Of a stretch of DNA of 64,000 nucleotides, positions 18,830 through 28,615 are shown in pieces. The stretch spans positions 558,001 to 622,000 of the forward strand of contig OZ244059.1 in NCBI GenBank assembly GCA_965215385.1, in the 5' to 3' direction. This stretch comes from JAPORY01 sp965215385 (GTDB lineage Bacteria > Pseudomonadota > Alphaproteobacteria > Rhodobacterales > Rhodobacteraceae). Each line of letters begins with the position of its first letter. Position 1 is the stretch's first letter. The position numbers were made by a program, and so were the translations under genes. Below the pieces are notes generated by a model. The model was not told the origin of the DNA and ran no database searches. It was given only the letters and a program-made list of their open reading frames with translations.

Positions 18830-19681
18830 TTATCGCCTGGAACGCTGCGACGGGTGCCAAAAGGTGACCCGTTGCTCCAATACCGACATCAAACCAAAAA
18901 AGGCCGTACCCGCCGCCGCAGCCATCACAATTTCAGCCCACACGAGATCAATTGCCAAGCTACCAACACCAGTCGAAATTCGAAAACCCATACCCCGAGT
19001 CGGTGAACCGAAATATTCGGCAACAATTGCCCCGATCAACGCCAAAGTTGTTGCTATCTTTAGCCCGTTAAAAATAAAGGGCATGGCCGCCGGCAGTCGC
19101 AGTTTAATGAGCGTTTGAAGGTAGTTCGCAGCATAGGTCCGCAGCAAATCGCGCTGCATCGCATCACTCGCACGAAGTCCTTGCACCGAATTCACGAGCA
19201 TCGGGAAGAACACCATCACCACCACGACGGCAGCCTTCGACTGCCAGTCGAAACCAAACCAGTTCACCAGAATGGGCGCAATTCCAATGATCGGTAATGC
19301 TGCAACAAAATTGCCAATAGGCAAGAGCCCTCGCGTTAGAAAGGACGAACGGTCAATCGCAATCGCAACGGCAAAAGCGACCGTACAGCCGATTAAGAAA
19401 CCTGTCATTGCACCTTTGATAACGGTTTGAATAAAGTCCTGCCATAGCAACCCTTGAGAATTCAAGAAGGTATCGGCGATTGCGAGTGGGGCGGGCAGAA
19501 TTACTGGCGACACCTCAAAGCTGCGGACCAATCCCTCCCATACCAATAAGAGTGCTAACCCAAAAACGGCCGGTGCCAGAAATTTAATTGTCGTCGCATC
19601 TTGCCAACGAGACCGTACAAGAAAGTGATTCGCGATCAAAGCCACGAGTAGGAATAGCAAGGCAAGAATCAAGCTGATCAA
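18830..19681 (-). CDS. ABC transporter permease (SsuC/TauC type), pyrimidine operon
   Basis: The 283-residue inner-membrane protein has about six helices and the binding-protein-dependent permease signature around LRLPAAMPFIFNGLKIATTLALIGAIVAEYFG (the EAA loop). The start overlaps the stop of the upstream permease by four bases (ATGA). It pairs with that permease and with the ATPase encoded at 20688. Sited downstream of dihydropyrimidinase, the transporter likely imports a pyrimidine or hydantoin-type base, or an N-carbamoyl intermediate. The assignment is from operon context; no binding-protein gene is present here. Confidence 0.88.
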   Translation of the reverse strand: MISLILALLFLLVALIANHFLVRSRWQDATTIKFLAPAVFGLALLLVWEGLVRSFEVSPVILPAPLAIADTFLNSQGLLWQDFIQTVIKGAMTGFLIGCTVAFAVAIAIDRSSFLTRGLLPIGNFVAALPIIGIAPILVNWFGFDWQSKAAVVVVMVFFPMLVNSVQGLRASDAMQRDLLRTYAANYLQTLIKLRLPAAMPFIFNGLKIATTLALIGAIVAEYFGSPTRGMGFRISTGVGSLAIDLVWAEIVMAAAAGTAFFGLMSVLEQRVTFWHPSQRSRR

Positions 19682-20610
19682 AGTGCTACTCCCATTTGGC
19701 GAAGCGTTAGGCGCTGCAGCAAGTCAAGCAGAGTTACCAAAATCCCAGCCATGATCGCAGCTGCAAATAATGCCGACCAGATCGCTAACGGCGTACCAAA
19801 CTGATCCCCGATAAGTATGCGTGCGCCCAAACCACTGATGGCCCCGGTCGGCAGTTCTCCGACGATCGTTCCAACCAACGCCGCCGCAATGCCGATTTTT
19901 AGCGACGCAAACAAGAACGGAACCGCCGCCGGCAATCGTAATTTGACAAATACCTGTAGGCCGTTAGCGTGATAGGTCTTCAACAAGTCTAACTGGCTCG
20001 GATCTGGTGACCGTAACCCCTTTACCATCCCCACTAAGATTGGGAAAAAACACAGGTAGGCCGAGATTATCGCCTTCGGCACGCCGCGACCCTCAATTCC
20101 CAACTGCGACGATAGCACGATAATCATCGGGGCGAGAGCAACAATTGGTATGGTCTGACTGATTATGGCCCACGGCATTAAGGTCAATTCCGCCGATCGC
20201 GAATAAACCATCACCACCGCGCTCCCAATTCCCACCACGGTCCCAAGCAGAAATCCCCAGAGTGTCGATTGTAGCGTTATCCAACCATGATAAATCAATG
20301 AGCGTTTTGTCATCGCGCTGCCACGCAACGCCATCGCACCTGTGGTTTTCCAGAGTTCGCCCGCTACCTGATCAGGCGTAGGAAGCCGTGATCGCTGTAT
20401 ATTGTACGTGGCAGCAAACTGATCGGAGTTCTTGAGCATCAAGTACCAAATTGAGGCATCCCGACGTTCAATGGCCGTTGTAGGTACTACCGATATGCCG
20501 GTGCGCTCGGCCTGGTCAAGCGCGGCGCGAAGATTCATTGGCACGACAGCGAGGTACCATAGTGCAAGCAGTCCGCCCAGCACCGAAAGAATTGGCAGAA
20601 CATTTCGCAT
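19678..20610 (-). CDS. ABC transporter permease (SsuC/TauC type) with extended N-terminus
   Basis: The 310-residue protein has an N-terminal helix (residues 1-22), a roughly 70-residue soluble loop, then five to six helices. The EAA-like motif sits near LRLPAAVPFLFASLKIGIAAALVGTIVGELP. It is a paralogue of the next permease and probably forms a heterodimer with it. It is about 77 bases from the ATPase gene. The soluble insert after the first helix (DRDASIWYLMLKNSD region) is unusual for small TauC-type permeases and may take part in substrate recognition. Confidence 0.86.
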   Translation of the reverse strand: MRNVLPILSVLGGLLALWYLAVVPMNLRAALDQAERTGISVVPTTAIERRDASIWYLMLKNSDQFAATYNIQRSRLPTPDQVAGELWKTTGAMALRGSAMTKRSLIYHGWITLQSTLWGFLLGTVVGIGSAVVMVYSRSAELTLMPWAIISQTIPIVALAPMIIVLSSQLGIEGRGVPKAIISAYLCFFPILVGMVKGLRSPDPSQLDLLKTYHANGLQVFVKLRLPAAVPFLFASLKIGIAAALVGTIVGELPTGAISGLGARILIGDQFGTPLAIWSALFAAAIMAGILVTLLDLLQRLTLRQMGVAL

Positions 20611-20687
20611 CAGAAATCCACAACGATGCCGACACGAACTACCGTTATAACGGAGACGCCCAGCCTATTACTGCTCACGGCGCACAT

Positions 20688-21491
20688 TCACGCATAAGCC
20701 TGTCCGGCGCGCAATCCCTCACGAACTTGATGAGTTACTGCCAGAAATTCGGGTGTATCTCGAATGTCAAGTGGCCGTTCGTCGGGCAGTGGGTTTTCTA
20801 TTATATCGGTGATTCGACCCGGGCGTGGACTCATCACAACGATACGGGTCGATAGATAGGCGGCTTCGGGGATTGAATGCGTCACAAAGCCAATAGTCTT
20901 CTTTGTCCTTTGCCATAGGGCGCGAAGTTGTTCATTAAGATGATCGCGAACTATTTCATCAAGGGCACCGAATGGTTCATCCATGAACAGAATCTCGGCA
21001 TCAAAGGCTAGAGCGCGAGCAATTGAGGCCCGCTGCTGCATGCCACCCGATAATTGCCAAGGGAATTTCTTACCAAACCCCGCCAAATCGACTAGTTCCA
21101 AGACTCGGGTGGCACGTTCTTCGCGTTCGGCGCGCGAATATTTCATGATTTCTAGAGGAAGTTTAATATTACCGGCAATCGTACGCCAGGGATACAACCC
21201 CGCTGCCTGAAAAACATAGCCATAGGCACGGTTTTTTCGCGCTGCATCGGGGGTCATTCCATTCACGCTGATCTCGCCGGCGGTCGGAATTTCTAAACCG
21301 GCAGCTACCCGCAGCAACGTTGTTTTTCCACAACCCGACGGTCCAATGAAACTAATGAAGTCACCTTGATTGACCGTCAGGTTGATCTGTTTGAGTGCTT
21401 CAATTGGTCCGTCATTCGTTTGAAAAGTCAGATCTAGGCCCCGCGTCACAACAACGGGTTGAACAGCCAGGGCCGCTGCAGTCGCCGTCAT
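20688..21491 (-). CDS. ABC transporter ATP-binding protein (SsuB/TauB type)
   Basis: The 267-residue protein has Walker A GPSGCGKTT, Q-loop YVFQ, signature LSGGMQQR, Walker B ILFMDEPFGALDE and the H-loop VTHSIPEAAYL. It energises the two permeases encoded downstream. GAGGGGGAGCGG precedes the ATG at 21491, and the gene lies 24 bases after dihydropyrimidinase, which ties transport to pyrimidine or hydantoin breakdown. Confidence 0.92.
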   Translation of the reverse strand: MTATAAALAVQPVVVTRGLDLTFQTNDGPIEALKQINLTVNQGDFISFIGPSGCGKTTLLRVAAGLEIPTAGEISVNGMTPDAARKNRAYGYVFQAAGLYPWRTIAGNIKLPLEIMKYSRAEREERATRVLELVDLAGFGKKFPWQLSGGMQQRASIARALAFDAEILFMDEPFGALDEIVRDHLNEQLRALWQRTKKTIGFVTHSIPEAAYLSTRIVVMSPRPGRITDIIENPLPDERPLDIRDTPEFLAVTHQVREGLRAGQAYA

Positions 21492-21515
21492 GCGCCGCTC
21501 CCCCTCGCTACTACC

Positions 21516-22970
21516 CTACACACCCGAAGCCGGAATACCCGTGCGTTTTACCGGTCTCGGTGCGATCAATTCTTTCCACGTCGATAGGGCCCGGTTTACC
21601 GTGGTGTTTGGCTCACGGGCGACAAATTGACCGTGACCTTCGTGCGTGCGGATTTCGCCATCATAGACCGCAACTTGCCCACGGGTCAGCGTGAAACGTG
21701 GTAGTCCTTTAACCGCATGTCCCTCAAAGACATTGTAATCGATAGTCGACTGTTGGGTCTCGGCGCGAATGACCTTTTCCTTTGACGGATCCCACACGAC
21801 GATGTCAGCATCTGACCCGACCAGAATGGCACCTTTTTTTGGATATAGATTGAGGATTTTGGCTATGTTTGTTGCTGTCACTGCGACAAATTCATTTGGC
21901 GTTAGGCGGCCGGTTGCCACCCCGTTGGTCCACAAAATTGGCAACCGATCTTCTAACCCGCCTGTCCCATTCGGTATTTTGGTGAAGTCCCCGACGCCAA
22001 AACGCTTTTGCTCCGTCGTGAAGGCGCAGTGATCAGTCGCAACGACACTCAGTGAGCCAGAGATCAAACCATTCCAAAGTGATTCCTGATGCTTTTTTTC
22101 ACGGAAAGGTGGCGACATGACCCTTCGGGCCGCGTGATCCCAGTCGGTTGAGAAATACTCGCTCTCGTCAAGCGTCAAATGCTGGATCAAGGGCTCACCC
22201 CAAACCCGCTTACCTTGCATTCTCGCCCGCCGAATAGCCTCGTGCGCCTCCTCGCACGACACGTGCACGATGTACAAGGGTACCCCGGCCATATCAGCAA
22301 TCATAATAGCGCGGTTTGCCGCCTCACCTTCGACACTGGTAGGCCGCGAATAGGAATGGGCTTCTGGTCCAGTATTGCCGCTGGCAAGGAGCCTAGCACT
22401 CATCTCAGCGATAACGTCGCCATTCTCAGCATGCACTAGCGCAATCCCACCAAGCTCAGCCAGACGTTGAAAGGCGGCAAACATTTCATCGTCATTCACC
22501 ATCAAGGCACCTTTATACGCCATGAAGTGCTTGAACGAATTAATTCCTCGCTCTTCAATAACAGTTTTCATTTCGTCAAATACCTGTTCACCCCACCAAG
22601 TGACTGCCATGTGGAAAGAATAGTCGCAGTTCGCTCTAGTCGATTTGTTATCCCAACGTTTGAGGGCCTCCAACAACCCTTCGCCCGGATTAGGCAGCGC
22701 AAAATCGACCACCATTGTGGTTCCGCCCGCCAAGGCCGCCCGCGTGCCGCTTTCAAAATCATCAGAGGAATAAGTACCCATGAAGGGCATCTCCAAATGG
22801 GTATGGGGATCAATGGCACCTGGCATAACATAGCAATCGGCGGCATCTAGCACCTCATCACCGGCCAGATCAGTGCCAATTTCGATGATTTTGCCGCCGT
22901 CAATCAAAACATCGGCCGAATACGTCAGGTCAGCTGTCACCACTGTACCGCCTTTTACCGCTATCGACAT
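21516..22970 (-). CDS. hydA: Dihydropyrimidinase / D-hydantoinase
   Basis: This 484-residue cyclic amidohydrolase opens 5,6-dihydrouracil or dihydrothymine to N-carbamoyl-beta-alanine (or the aminoisobutyrate analogue). Visible metal ligands are DPHTHLEMPF (His pair), the carboxylated-Lys region NSFKHFMAYKG, and later the His in IVHVSCEEA and the Asp in VVATDHCAFT. The length matches the family (about 460-490). AAGGACA precedes the ATG. It is the second hydrolytic step of the reductive pathway, with preT, preA and the amidohydrolase upstream and an ABC transporter downstream. Confidence 0.95.
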   Translation of the reverse strand: MSIAVKGGTVVTADLTYSADVLIDGGKIIEIGTDLAGDEVLDAADCYVMPGAIDPHTHLEMPFMGTYSSDDFESGTRAALAGGTTMVVDFALPNPGEGLLEALKRWDNKSTRANCDYSFHMAVTWWGEQVFDEMKTVIEERGINSFKHFMAYKGALMVNDDEMFAAFQRLAELGGIALVHAENGDVIAEMSARLLASGNTGPEAHSYSRPTSVEGEAANRAIMIADMAGVPLYIVHVSCEEAHEAIRRARMQGKRVWGEPLIQHLTLDESEYFSTDWDHAARRVMSPPFREKKHQESLWNGLISGSLSVVATDHCAFTTEQKRFGVGDFTKIPNGTGGLEDRLPILWTNGVATGRLTPNEFVAVTATNIAKILNLYPKKGAILVGSDADIVVWDPSKEKVIRAETQQSTIDYNVFEGHAVKGLPRFTLTRGQVAVYDGEIRTHEGHGQFVAREPNTTVNRALSTWKELIAPRPVKRTGIPASGV

Positions 22971-23252
22971 GTTAATTGTCCTTTCTCAATTCATTGATTG
23001 CTGCGAAGCTCGGATTCTCAAAAACAGTTCCATTGGATTTGCTTGCGACTGCAACCGCTCTCCAATCAGCCCATCGGCCTCTTGCGCTCTCGGCTGGTTG
23101 CGAAACCGGTGCTGATGCTGACCATCCCGCAACAACGGAACACGATCAACTCACAAGACTCCCGTGATATCTCGAACTACAGGCCTGAAGTGCACTTGAA
23201 TCTCTCGTGTTGAGTCGCTGCACATTAGACATCCTGTACATTGCTCGCCGCA

Positions 23253-24503
23253 TCACTCGACAATCTCCGCGGTTTCAACCACAGCATGAAATAAAACATC
23301 GGTACCCGCTCGCGCCCATTGCGGTGTGATTTCCTCAGCTTCGTTATGTGATAATCCATCGACGCAGGGACACATTACCATGGCAGTCGGTGCTACACGA
23401 TTAATCCAACACGCATCGTGACCCGCGCCAGAAATCAAGTCTCGAGCAGAGTATCCCAACCGCTTTGCAGCGTCCCGAATGGTCGCCACACAATCAGCGT
23501 CAAATTCAACTGGATCAAAACCACCGACTTTTTCAAACTCAACCTGAAGATCCAATTTTTTGCAAATCTCTTTGGCACCGGCTCGCAGTTGCAACTCCAT
23601 ATCAGCGATCACGTCACCGTCGGGCGATCGAAAATCGATAGTAAAAACCACGCGGCCAGGGATCACATTGCGAGAATTCGGCGTTACATCAATATGACCA
23701 ACGGCCCCGACAGCGTGCGGCTGATGCTGGCGGGCGATATCATCAACTAGCGTTAGGACACGCGCCATTCCCAATCCGGCATTCTTACGCATATCCATGG
23801 GGGTTGAACCGGTATGCGCCGCCTTGCCCGCTATCGTAACTTGAAGCCAACACAACCCCTGTCCGTGGGTAACAATACCGATATCAATATTTTCCGCCTC
23901 TAAAATCGGTCCTTGTTCAATATGCAGTTCAAAAAACGCGTGCATCTTGCGCCCGCCAGTGACTTCTTGCCCCTTCCAGCCGATGCGATCAAGTTCGTTG
24001 CCAAAACGCTTGCCCTCGGCGTCTTCGCGTGCATACGCCCAGTCCTGTTCGTGAATACCAGCAAACACCCCCGACGCCAGCATTGCGGGAGCGAAGCGGG
24101 TGCCTTCCTCATTCGTAAAGTTTGTCACCACAATTGGGTGCTTTGTTCGAATATCCAAGTCATTCAAGGTACGGATTACTTCCAGCCCACCGAGAACACC
24201 TAATACCCCGTCAAACTTGCCACCCGTCGGTTGCGTATCTAAATGCGAGCCCACATATACGGGGAGAGCAGTCGCATCGGTACCGTCGCGCTGAGCGAAC
24301 ATGTTTCCCATTTGATCAACGCCGACGCTGCAGCCTGCGTCCTCGCACCATTTTCGAAACAATGTTCGGGCTTCACCGTCGGCGTCGGTCAGCGTTTGCC
24401 GATTGTTACCGCCGGCAATACCGGGACCAATCTTGGCGATTTCCATGATGCTATCCCACAGCCTCTCGCCGTTCACTCTAAGATTTTCGCCGGGGGCCGT
24501 CAT
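23253..24503 (-). CDS. M20-family N-carbamoyl-amino-acid hydrolase (beta-ureidopropionase-like)
   Basis: The 416-residue Zn-dependent hydrolase has SHLDTQPTGGKFDGVLG and TNEEGTRFAPAMLASG, which provide the di-metal ligands. A dimerisation domain contains GQGLCWLQVTIAGKAAHTGSTPM, and the C-terminal catalytic part has ISGAGHDACWI. The family includes allantoate amidohydrolase, L-carbamoylase and beta-ureidopropionase. In this operon it most likely cleaves N-carbamoyl-beta-alanine to beta-alanine, CO2 and ammonia. A strong GAGGAGGT sits before the ATG at 24503. Gaps of about 260-280 bases on both sides are long for an operon and may hold internal promoters. Confidence 0.9.
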   Translation of the reverse strand: MTAPGENLRVNGERLWDSIMEIAKIGPGIAGGNNRQTLTDADGEARTLFRKWCEDAGCSVGVDQMGNMFAQRDGTDATALPVYVGSHLDTQPTGGKFDGVLGVLGGLEVIRTLNDLDIRTKHPIVVTNFTNEEGTRFAPAMLASGVFAGIHEQDWAYAREDAEGKRFGNELDRIGWKGQEVTGGRKMHAFFELHIEQGPILEAENIDIGIVTHGQGLCWLQVTIAGKAAHTGSTPMDMRKNAGLGMARVLTLVDDIARQHQPHAVGAVGHIDVTPNSRNVIPGRVVFTIDFRSPDGDVIADMELQLRAGAKEICKKLDLQVEFEKVGGFDPVEFDADCVATIRDAAKRLGYSARDLISGAGHDACWINRVAPTAMVMCPCVDGLSHNEAEEITPQWARAGTDVLFHAVVETAEIVE

Positions 24504-24765
24504 GTTACCTCCTCATTCTATCCTACTGATTGCGGTTCATGATTCTGCATGTTATCGTCACTAGGTGTCGTGATACCGCGCGTTTCTGGGATTGCACCCA
24601 CTTGATACCACTCTCAACGCGTTCTGACGGCAACTTTAATCGACAAACCCAACACTCTACTTGATCTAAGGCACGGACCTTTATCACAAGCGCTTGGTCA
24701 AGTGATCGCAACGGGCGCTCGCCTCTCCAAAAAACGCATATTCTTGGCGATGACTACTCTGCTCG

Positions 24766-26070
24766 CTACTCAACGGGTGTCGCCATCGGATTATTGGGAT
24801 GCATTGTCCAATTGAAGTAATCATCCGTAACCACCTGCCCAGACCGCTGGTCGAGCGAGCCCGATGATAATTGCTCCATGGTAATACAGTCCTCTACCGG
24901 GCAAACTTCGACACACAGATTGCAAGCGACACAGTTCTCGTCAATGACCGTAAACTCCCGTTCTTCTGACATGGCAATCGCCTGGTGCGAGGTATCCTCG
25001 CAGGCGGCGAAACAGCGTCCACAACGTATACACGAGTCAGGATTGATACGCGCTTTGGTGACAAAGTTGAGATTGAGATACTGCCAGTCCGTCACATTTT
25101 CTACCGCGAGTCCGACTATATCGGCAACATGGTCAAACGACTTCTCATCCATCCATCGACTCAAACCCGCCGTCATTTCCTCAATCACGCGAAAACCGTA
25201 CGTCATTGCGGCGGTGCAAACCTGAACGTTTCCACAGCCGAGCAGCATAAATTCCACCGCGTCGCGCCAATTGGTTATTCCACCGATTCCTGAGATTGGT
25301 ATCCCGCCCGCCGCCGCATCTCTGGCGATTTCAGCCACCATATTCAGGGCGATGGGCTTCACGGCCGGGCCGCAATAACCGCCGTGGGTCCCCTTACCAT
25401 CAATACTAGGTTCAGGCGCAAAGGTATTGAGATTCACCGAAATAATGGAGGAAACCGTATTGATGAGGGACACAGCATCTGCGCCACCATTCTTTGCCGC
25501 TCGCGCCGGATATCGAATGTCGGTGATGTTCGGCGTAAGTTTGACGATCACCGGCTGGTCATAATGCGTCTTGCACCAACGGGTCACCATTTCGATATAT
25601 TCTGGCACTTGACCGACCGCACTCCCCATCCCGCGCTCGCTCATGCCGTGCGGACAGCCAAAATTCAATTCAATGCCATCCGCACCGGTTTCGGCAACTC
25701 GCGGCAAGATCGCTCTCCAAGCCGCCTCCTCGCACGGTACCATTATCGAGACGATCATGGCGCGATCTGGATACTCCGCCTTAACCTCAGCGATCTCCTC
25801 CAAGTTGATCTCTAGGGGACGGTCGGTTATCAACTCGATATTGTTGAGGCCAATGACCCGACGGTCACTACTGTGAAGCGCACCGTAGCGAGGGCCATTA
25901 ACATTCACAATCGGCAAACCCTCAGCGCCCAAAGTCTTCCACACAACACCGCCCCACCCCGCTTCGAACGCCCGCCGTACATTATAGGCTTTGTCCGTCG
26001 GTGGCGCCGAGGCCAGCCAAAATGGATTGGGGCTGTCAATGCCCAAGAAATCACAACTTAAATCTGCCAT
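24766..26070 (-). CDS. preA: Dihydropyrimidine dehydrogenase subunit PreA
   Basis: The 434-residue protein has an FMN TIM-barrel (residues 1-310) with the catalytic loop NFGCPHGMSERGMG, whose Cys is followed by the conserved Ser/Glu segment. The C-terminal ferredoxin domain has two [4Fe-4S] motifs, CIRCGRCFAAC and CVACNLCVEVCP. With PreT it reduces uracil and thymine using NADH. GAGGATG precedes the ATG. The order preT-preA is as in Escherichia coli and many Proteobacteria. Confidence 0.96.
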   Translation of the reverse strand: MADLSCDFLGIDSPNPFWLASAPPTDKAYNVRRAFEAGWGGVVWKTLGAEGLPIVNVNGPRYGALHSSDRRVIGLNNIELITDRPLEINLEEIAEVKAEYPDRAMIVSIMVPCEEAAWRAILPRVAETGADGIELNFGCPHGMSERGMGSAVGQVPEYIEMVTRWCKTHYDQPVIVKLTPNITDIRYPARAAKNGGADAVSLINTVSSIISVNLNTFAPEPSIDGKGTHGGYCGPAVKPIALNMVAEIARDAAAGGIPISGIGGITNWRDAVEFMLLGCGNVQVCTAAMTYGFRVIEEMTAGLSRWMDEKSFDHVADIVGLAVENVTDWQYLNLNFVTKARINPDSCIRCGRCFAACEDTSHQAIAMSEEREFTVIDENCVACNLCVEVCPVEDCITMEQLSSGSLDQRSGQVVTDDYFNWTMHPNNPMATPVE

Positions 26071-26238
26071 TTCTCATCCTCGATTAAAGTCTTGCCTGGG
26101 AGCAACTAACCGCGTTGTTTGGCCGTCGATGAATTTGGCCGGTTGCCATTCGGTATCGTTGACTGACGTCACTGCTAGATCGAACCGCATTAACTTCAGG
26201 TACTGGGTATAAAATATTGGTAAACCGATATTATTGAT

Positions 26239-27588
26239 TTAATTTCCATTAGATTTTGACATGAGGTAATTGTGAATATCTTCCGCAGCGTCTCGGCCTT
26301 GCGCGACTGCGGTTACGGTTAAATCGGTGCCAATGGCTACGCAATCACCGCCAGCCCATACTTTCTCTAAGTTCGTGCGTCCTGAGCTATTGGTTTTGAT
26401 TTTGCCCGACTCTAGGGTCAGATTAGCCAACGATTGATCTAACGATTGGCCAATTGCCAATAAGATTTGATCAGCGGGGATCCGTAGCGTCTTACCAGTG
26501 CCTTGAAGCTGTCCATTCAATTCAGTCGTATATTCGAGTTCGATTTCGCAACTGTACGAGTCGCTTCCCAAGTGAAACGGTTGTACGTTGCAAAGAATAC
26601 GAACCCCTCGCGATGTCGCAATATCTTGCTCGTAGCGACTAGCGGGCATTGCGCTTTGCGCCCGTCGATAGGCAATTGTAACGCTCTCTGCCCCGAGGAG
26701 TTTTGTTTGCACCGCGGCATCAATCGCCGTCATACCGCCACCAATAACAACCACATGTCTACCGACGGGCACGGTTGCAAGATCAGTCGCTTGCCGCAGC
26801 GTTGCAATATATTCGACCGCATTTTGAATTTCGCTTGATGACGCTTTGGCAACTTTTAAGGCGTTCACGCCGTCGAGACCAACGGCCAGGAATACCGCGT
26901 CGTAATCGGCAATTGTTGCTTCGAGCGCCGCGAGATCGCTGGTTTCGTGACTTGTTCGGAGCGTGATTCCACCAATCTGCAATAGCCAGTCGATTTCAGC
27001 GGCGGCGAAGTTATTTTTTGTCTTGTAGGCTGCGATTCCATATTCATTGAGACCACCCGGCTTTGAGCGTCGCTCAAGGATATCAACCGTATGGCCTTTC
27101 ATTGCCAATCGATGGGCACACGCTAATCCCGCTGGACCCGCGCCAATGATCACCACTCGCTTACCCGTTTCCCACTCTCGGTCATACGGATGCTTGGTGG
27201 TAGCCATCGCTTGGTCAGTTGCAAATCTCTGTAAGCGACCGATTTCGACCGGCTTACCGTTTGCCACCTCTCGTACACAAGCCTCCTCGCACAGCGTCTC
27301 AGTCGGACAGACGCGTGCACACATACCGCCTAAAATATTTTGGTCAAAAATTGTCTTTGCGGCATTCAATGGTTGATCAGCCTGTATCTGTCGAATAAAT
27401 AGGGGCACATCAATTGCCGTTGGACAGGCGTCGATGCAGGGTGCTTCATAACAGAAGAAACACCTCTCTGCGGCCACGACGGCCTCATGGTGCTTTAGTG
27501 GCGGGTGCAAATCAGCAAAATTTTCTGCTAATTTTGCGCTGCTCAAGCGTCCCGCTCTAATGTCGGGAACGCCGACTTGCCCATCCAT
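26239..27588 (-). CDS. preT: Dihydropyrimidine dehydrogenase subunit PreT
   Basis: The 449-residue flavoprotein has an N-terminal Fe-S region (CFFCYEAPCIDACP, later GGMCARVCPTETLCEEAC), an FAD-binding motif VVIIGAGPAGLACA, an NAD-binding motif VVVIGGGMTAIDAA, and the final GGDC motif. It takes electrons from NADH and hands them to PreA. GGGAGGAG lies close to the ATG at 27588. It is the first gene of the pyrimidine operon, so the region just upstream (27589 onward) should hold its promoter. Confidence 0.96.
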   Translation of the reverse strand: MDGQVGVPDIRAGRLSSAKLAENFADLHPPLKHHEAVVAAERCFFCYEAPCIDACPTAIDVPLFIRQIQADQPLNAAKTIFDQNILGGMCARVCPTETLCEEACVREVANGKPVEIGRLQRFATDQAMATTKHPYDREWETGKRVVIIGAGPAGLACAHRLAMKGHTVDILERRSKPGGLNEYGIAAYKTKNNFAAAEIDWLLQIGGITLRTSHETSDLAALEATIADYDAVFLAVGLDGVNALKVAKASSSEIQNAVEYIATLRQATDLATVPVGRHVVVIGGGMTAIDAAVQTKLLGAESVTIAYRRAQSAMPASRYEQDIATSRGVRILCNVQPFHLGSDSYSCEIELEYTTELNGQLQGTGKTLRIPADQILLAIGQSLDQSLANLTLESGKIKTNSSGRTNLEKVWAGGDCVAIGTDLTVTAVAQGRDAAEDIHNYLMSKSNGN

Positions 27589-28026
27589 TCACTTCTCCTC
27601 CCAAGTGCTCGAACAACCGAAACTAGGCGGCATCATTGAAGAATCGTTGCATTCGCAATCACGAAAGCCACAACCTAAATTTTCTTTCACCGCAACTCAA
27701 GTCAGTATGCGTCAGCAATTACTCCCTGTCCCGGCATCTGTCGGACGATTCTGGCCGCGGTTTAATCCCCAGCACGAGATTGCATAGGTGATTACGAACT
27801 TTGCCATTTACCGTTTTCTGCGACTCTAGGCAACGAATAAATATCTCGGGCAGTGGGTCAGTTATAAAAGCACTTGCACTTGAATTCGACATGTTATAGC
27901 AAGAAAACCCTGATGACGATCAACCATAGCGGGCGGTATAGTGCCAATTTGAAATTCAAACTTCTCTTTCGGTAGCAAATTCCATAAAATGATATCATCA
28001 ACCTAATCGCAATTGGAGACAGCTTC
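27589..28026. other. Divergent intergenic region, preT and poly-C gene 1
   Basis: No gene is seen. The left part must contain the preT promoter. Bases 27848-27863 include AGTGGGTCAGTT, a motif also found at 40841 next to the second poly-C module. The right part (27941-28026) aligns with the upstream region of the second poly-C gene and is listed separately. Confidence 0.5.
27941..28026 (+). repeat. Upstream module of poly-C gene 1
   Basis: This segment aligns with 40841-40920 in scattered blocks in the same order: TTTGnAATTCA, CTT, TCGG, CAAA, TGA, CATCAA and finally ATTGGAG just before the start codon. Such conservation, while the mature proteins differ, points to a shared promoter and 5' untranslated module. 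The AATTTGAAATTC near 27946 is also an imperfect inverted copy of the 3' motif near 28650. Confidence 0.55.
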
Positions 28027-28557
28027 ATGATTTACCCCCCCCCCCCCCCTCAATTAACAGCCCTTTTCGCTATGCTGGCAGTATTGCTGGGAGTGGCCGG
28101 AACCGCGGTAGCGACATCAACTTGCACGGCACCCTATAATCACCGTGGGCAAACGAATCAGCAGGCCGACAGAACCGAGAGCCAGTTTCGTATCGCGGGC
28201 ATCGCGCGGTATATCGTCAATCCGACATATCCGCATACGCCCTGCGCCCGTCTCTGCCACTATGTCACCCCGGTCTCAGGACAAGTTTGTCCGCAACGCA
28301 CGTGGTTTAAGTGGTCTGACTCTGTCCCCAGACCTTCGTACTGTTCGTCCAACCCGGCCTGTCAGGGGCCAAAGTCTGACCAAGAGGTGACTAATGAGGG
28401 CTGCGATCCCACAGAGGACGCTAGGGAGGCGGGTCTTGTGGCGTCAATCCCAGAGAACAGCGAGTTCATCACCATGAACCTTCAGCACTGGGAGAGGGAT
28501 ATGCGGCTTGTCGGAACGCACTATGCTTGTGAAGTCGGGGAACTTGGTTTGCGTTGA
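28027..28557 (+). CDS. Secreted Cys-rich protein with N-terminal polyproline (poly-C gene 1)
   Basis: I do not recognise the 176-residue product. It begins MIYPPPPPQ, where the prolines are encoded by a pure C run. A hydrophobic segment (about 10-29) follows and a likely signal-peptidase site near AVATST. The mature part has eight cysteines (CTAP, PCAR, LCHY, VCPQ, YCSS, ACQG, GCDP, YACE), suggesting disulfides outside the cytosol. GGAG lies eight bases before the ATG. Polyproline between start and signal peptide is unusual, and a change of one C would shift the frame. A second gene of this layout is at 40921. The mature sequences do not resemble each other. Confidence 0.75.
   Translation: MIYPPPPPQLTALFAMLAVLLGVAGTAVATSTCTAPYNHRGQTNQQADRTESQFRIAGIARYIVNPTYPHTPCARLCHYVTPVSGQVCPQRTWFKWSDSVPRPSYCSSNPACQGPKSDQEVTNEGCDPTEDAREAGLVASIPENSEFITMNLQHWERDMRLVGTHYACEVGELGLR
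28035..28049 (+). repeat. Homopolymer run of 15 C after the start codon
   Basis: Fifteen consecutive C bases begin in the third codon of poly-C gene 1. Such tracts slip during replication. With this length the frame is open (ON); gain or loss of bases not a multiple of three would put the coding frame out. The reported length may also carry sequencing error. Confidence 0.85.
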
Positions 28558-28615
28558 GCGGCTTGGCGTGTCTCCGGCGTGGTGTCCCTAGGCTGCCCTT
28601 GGCTCTTGCTAGCAT

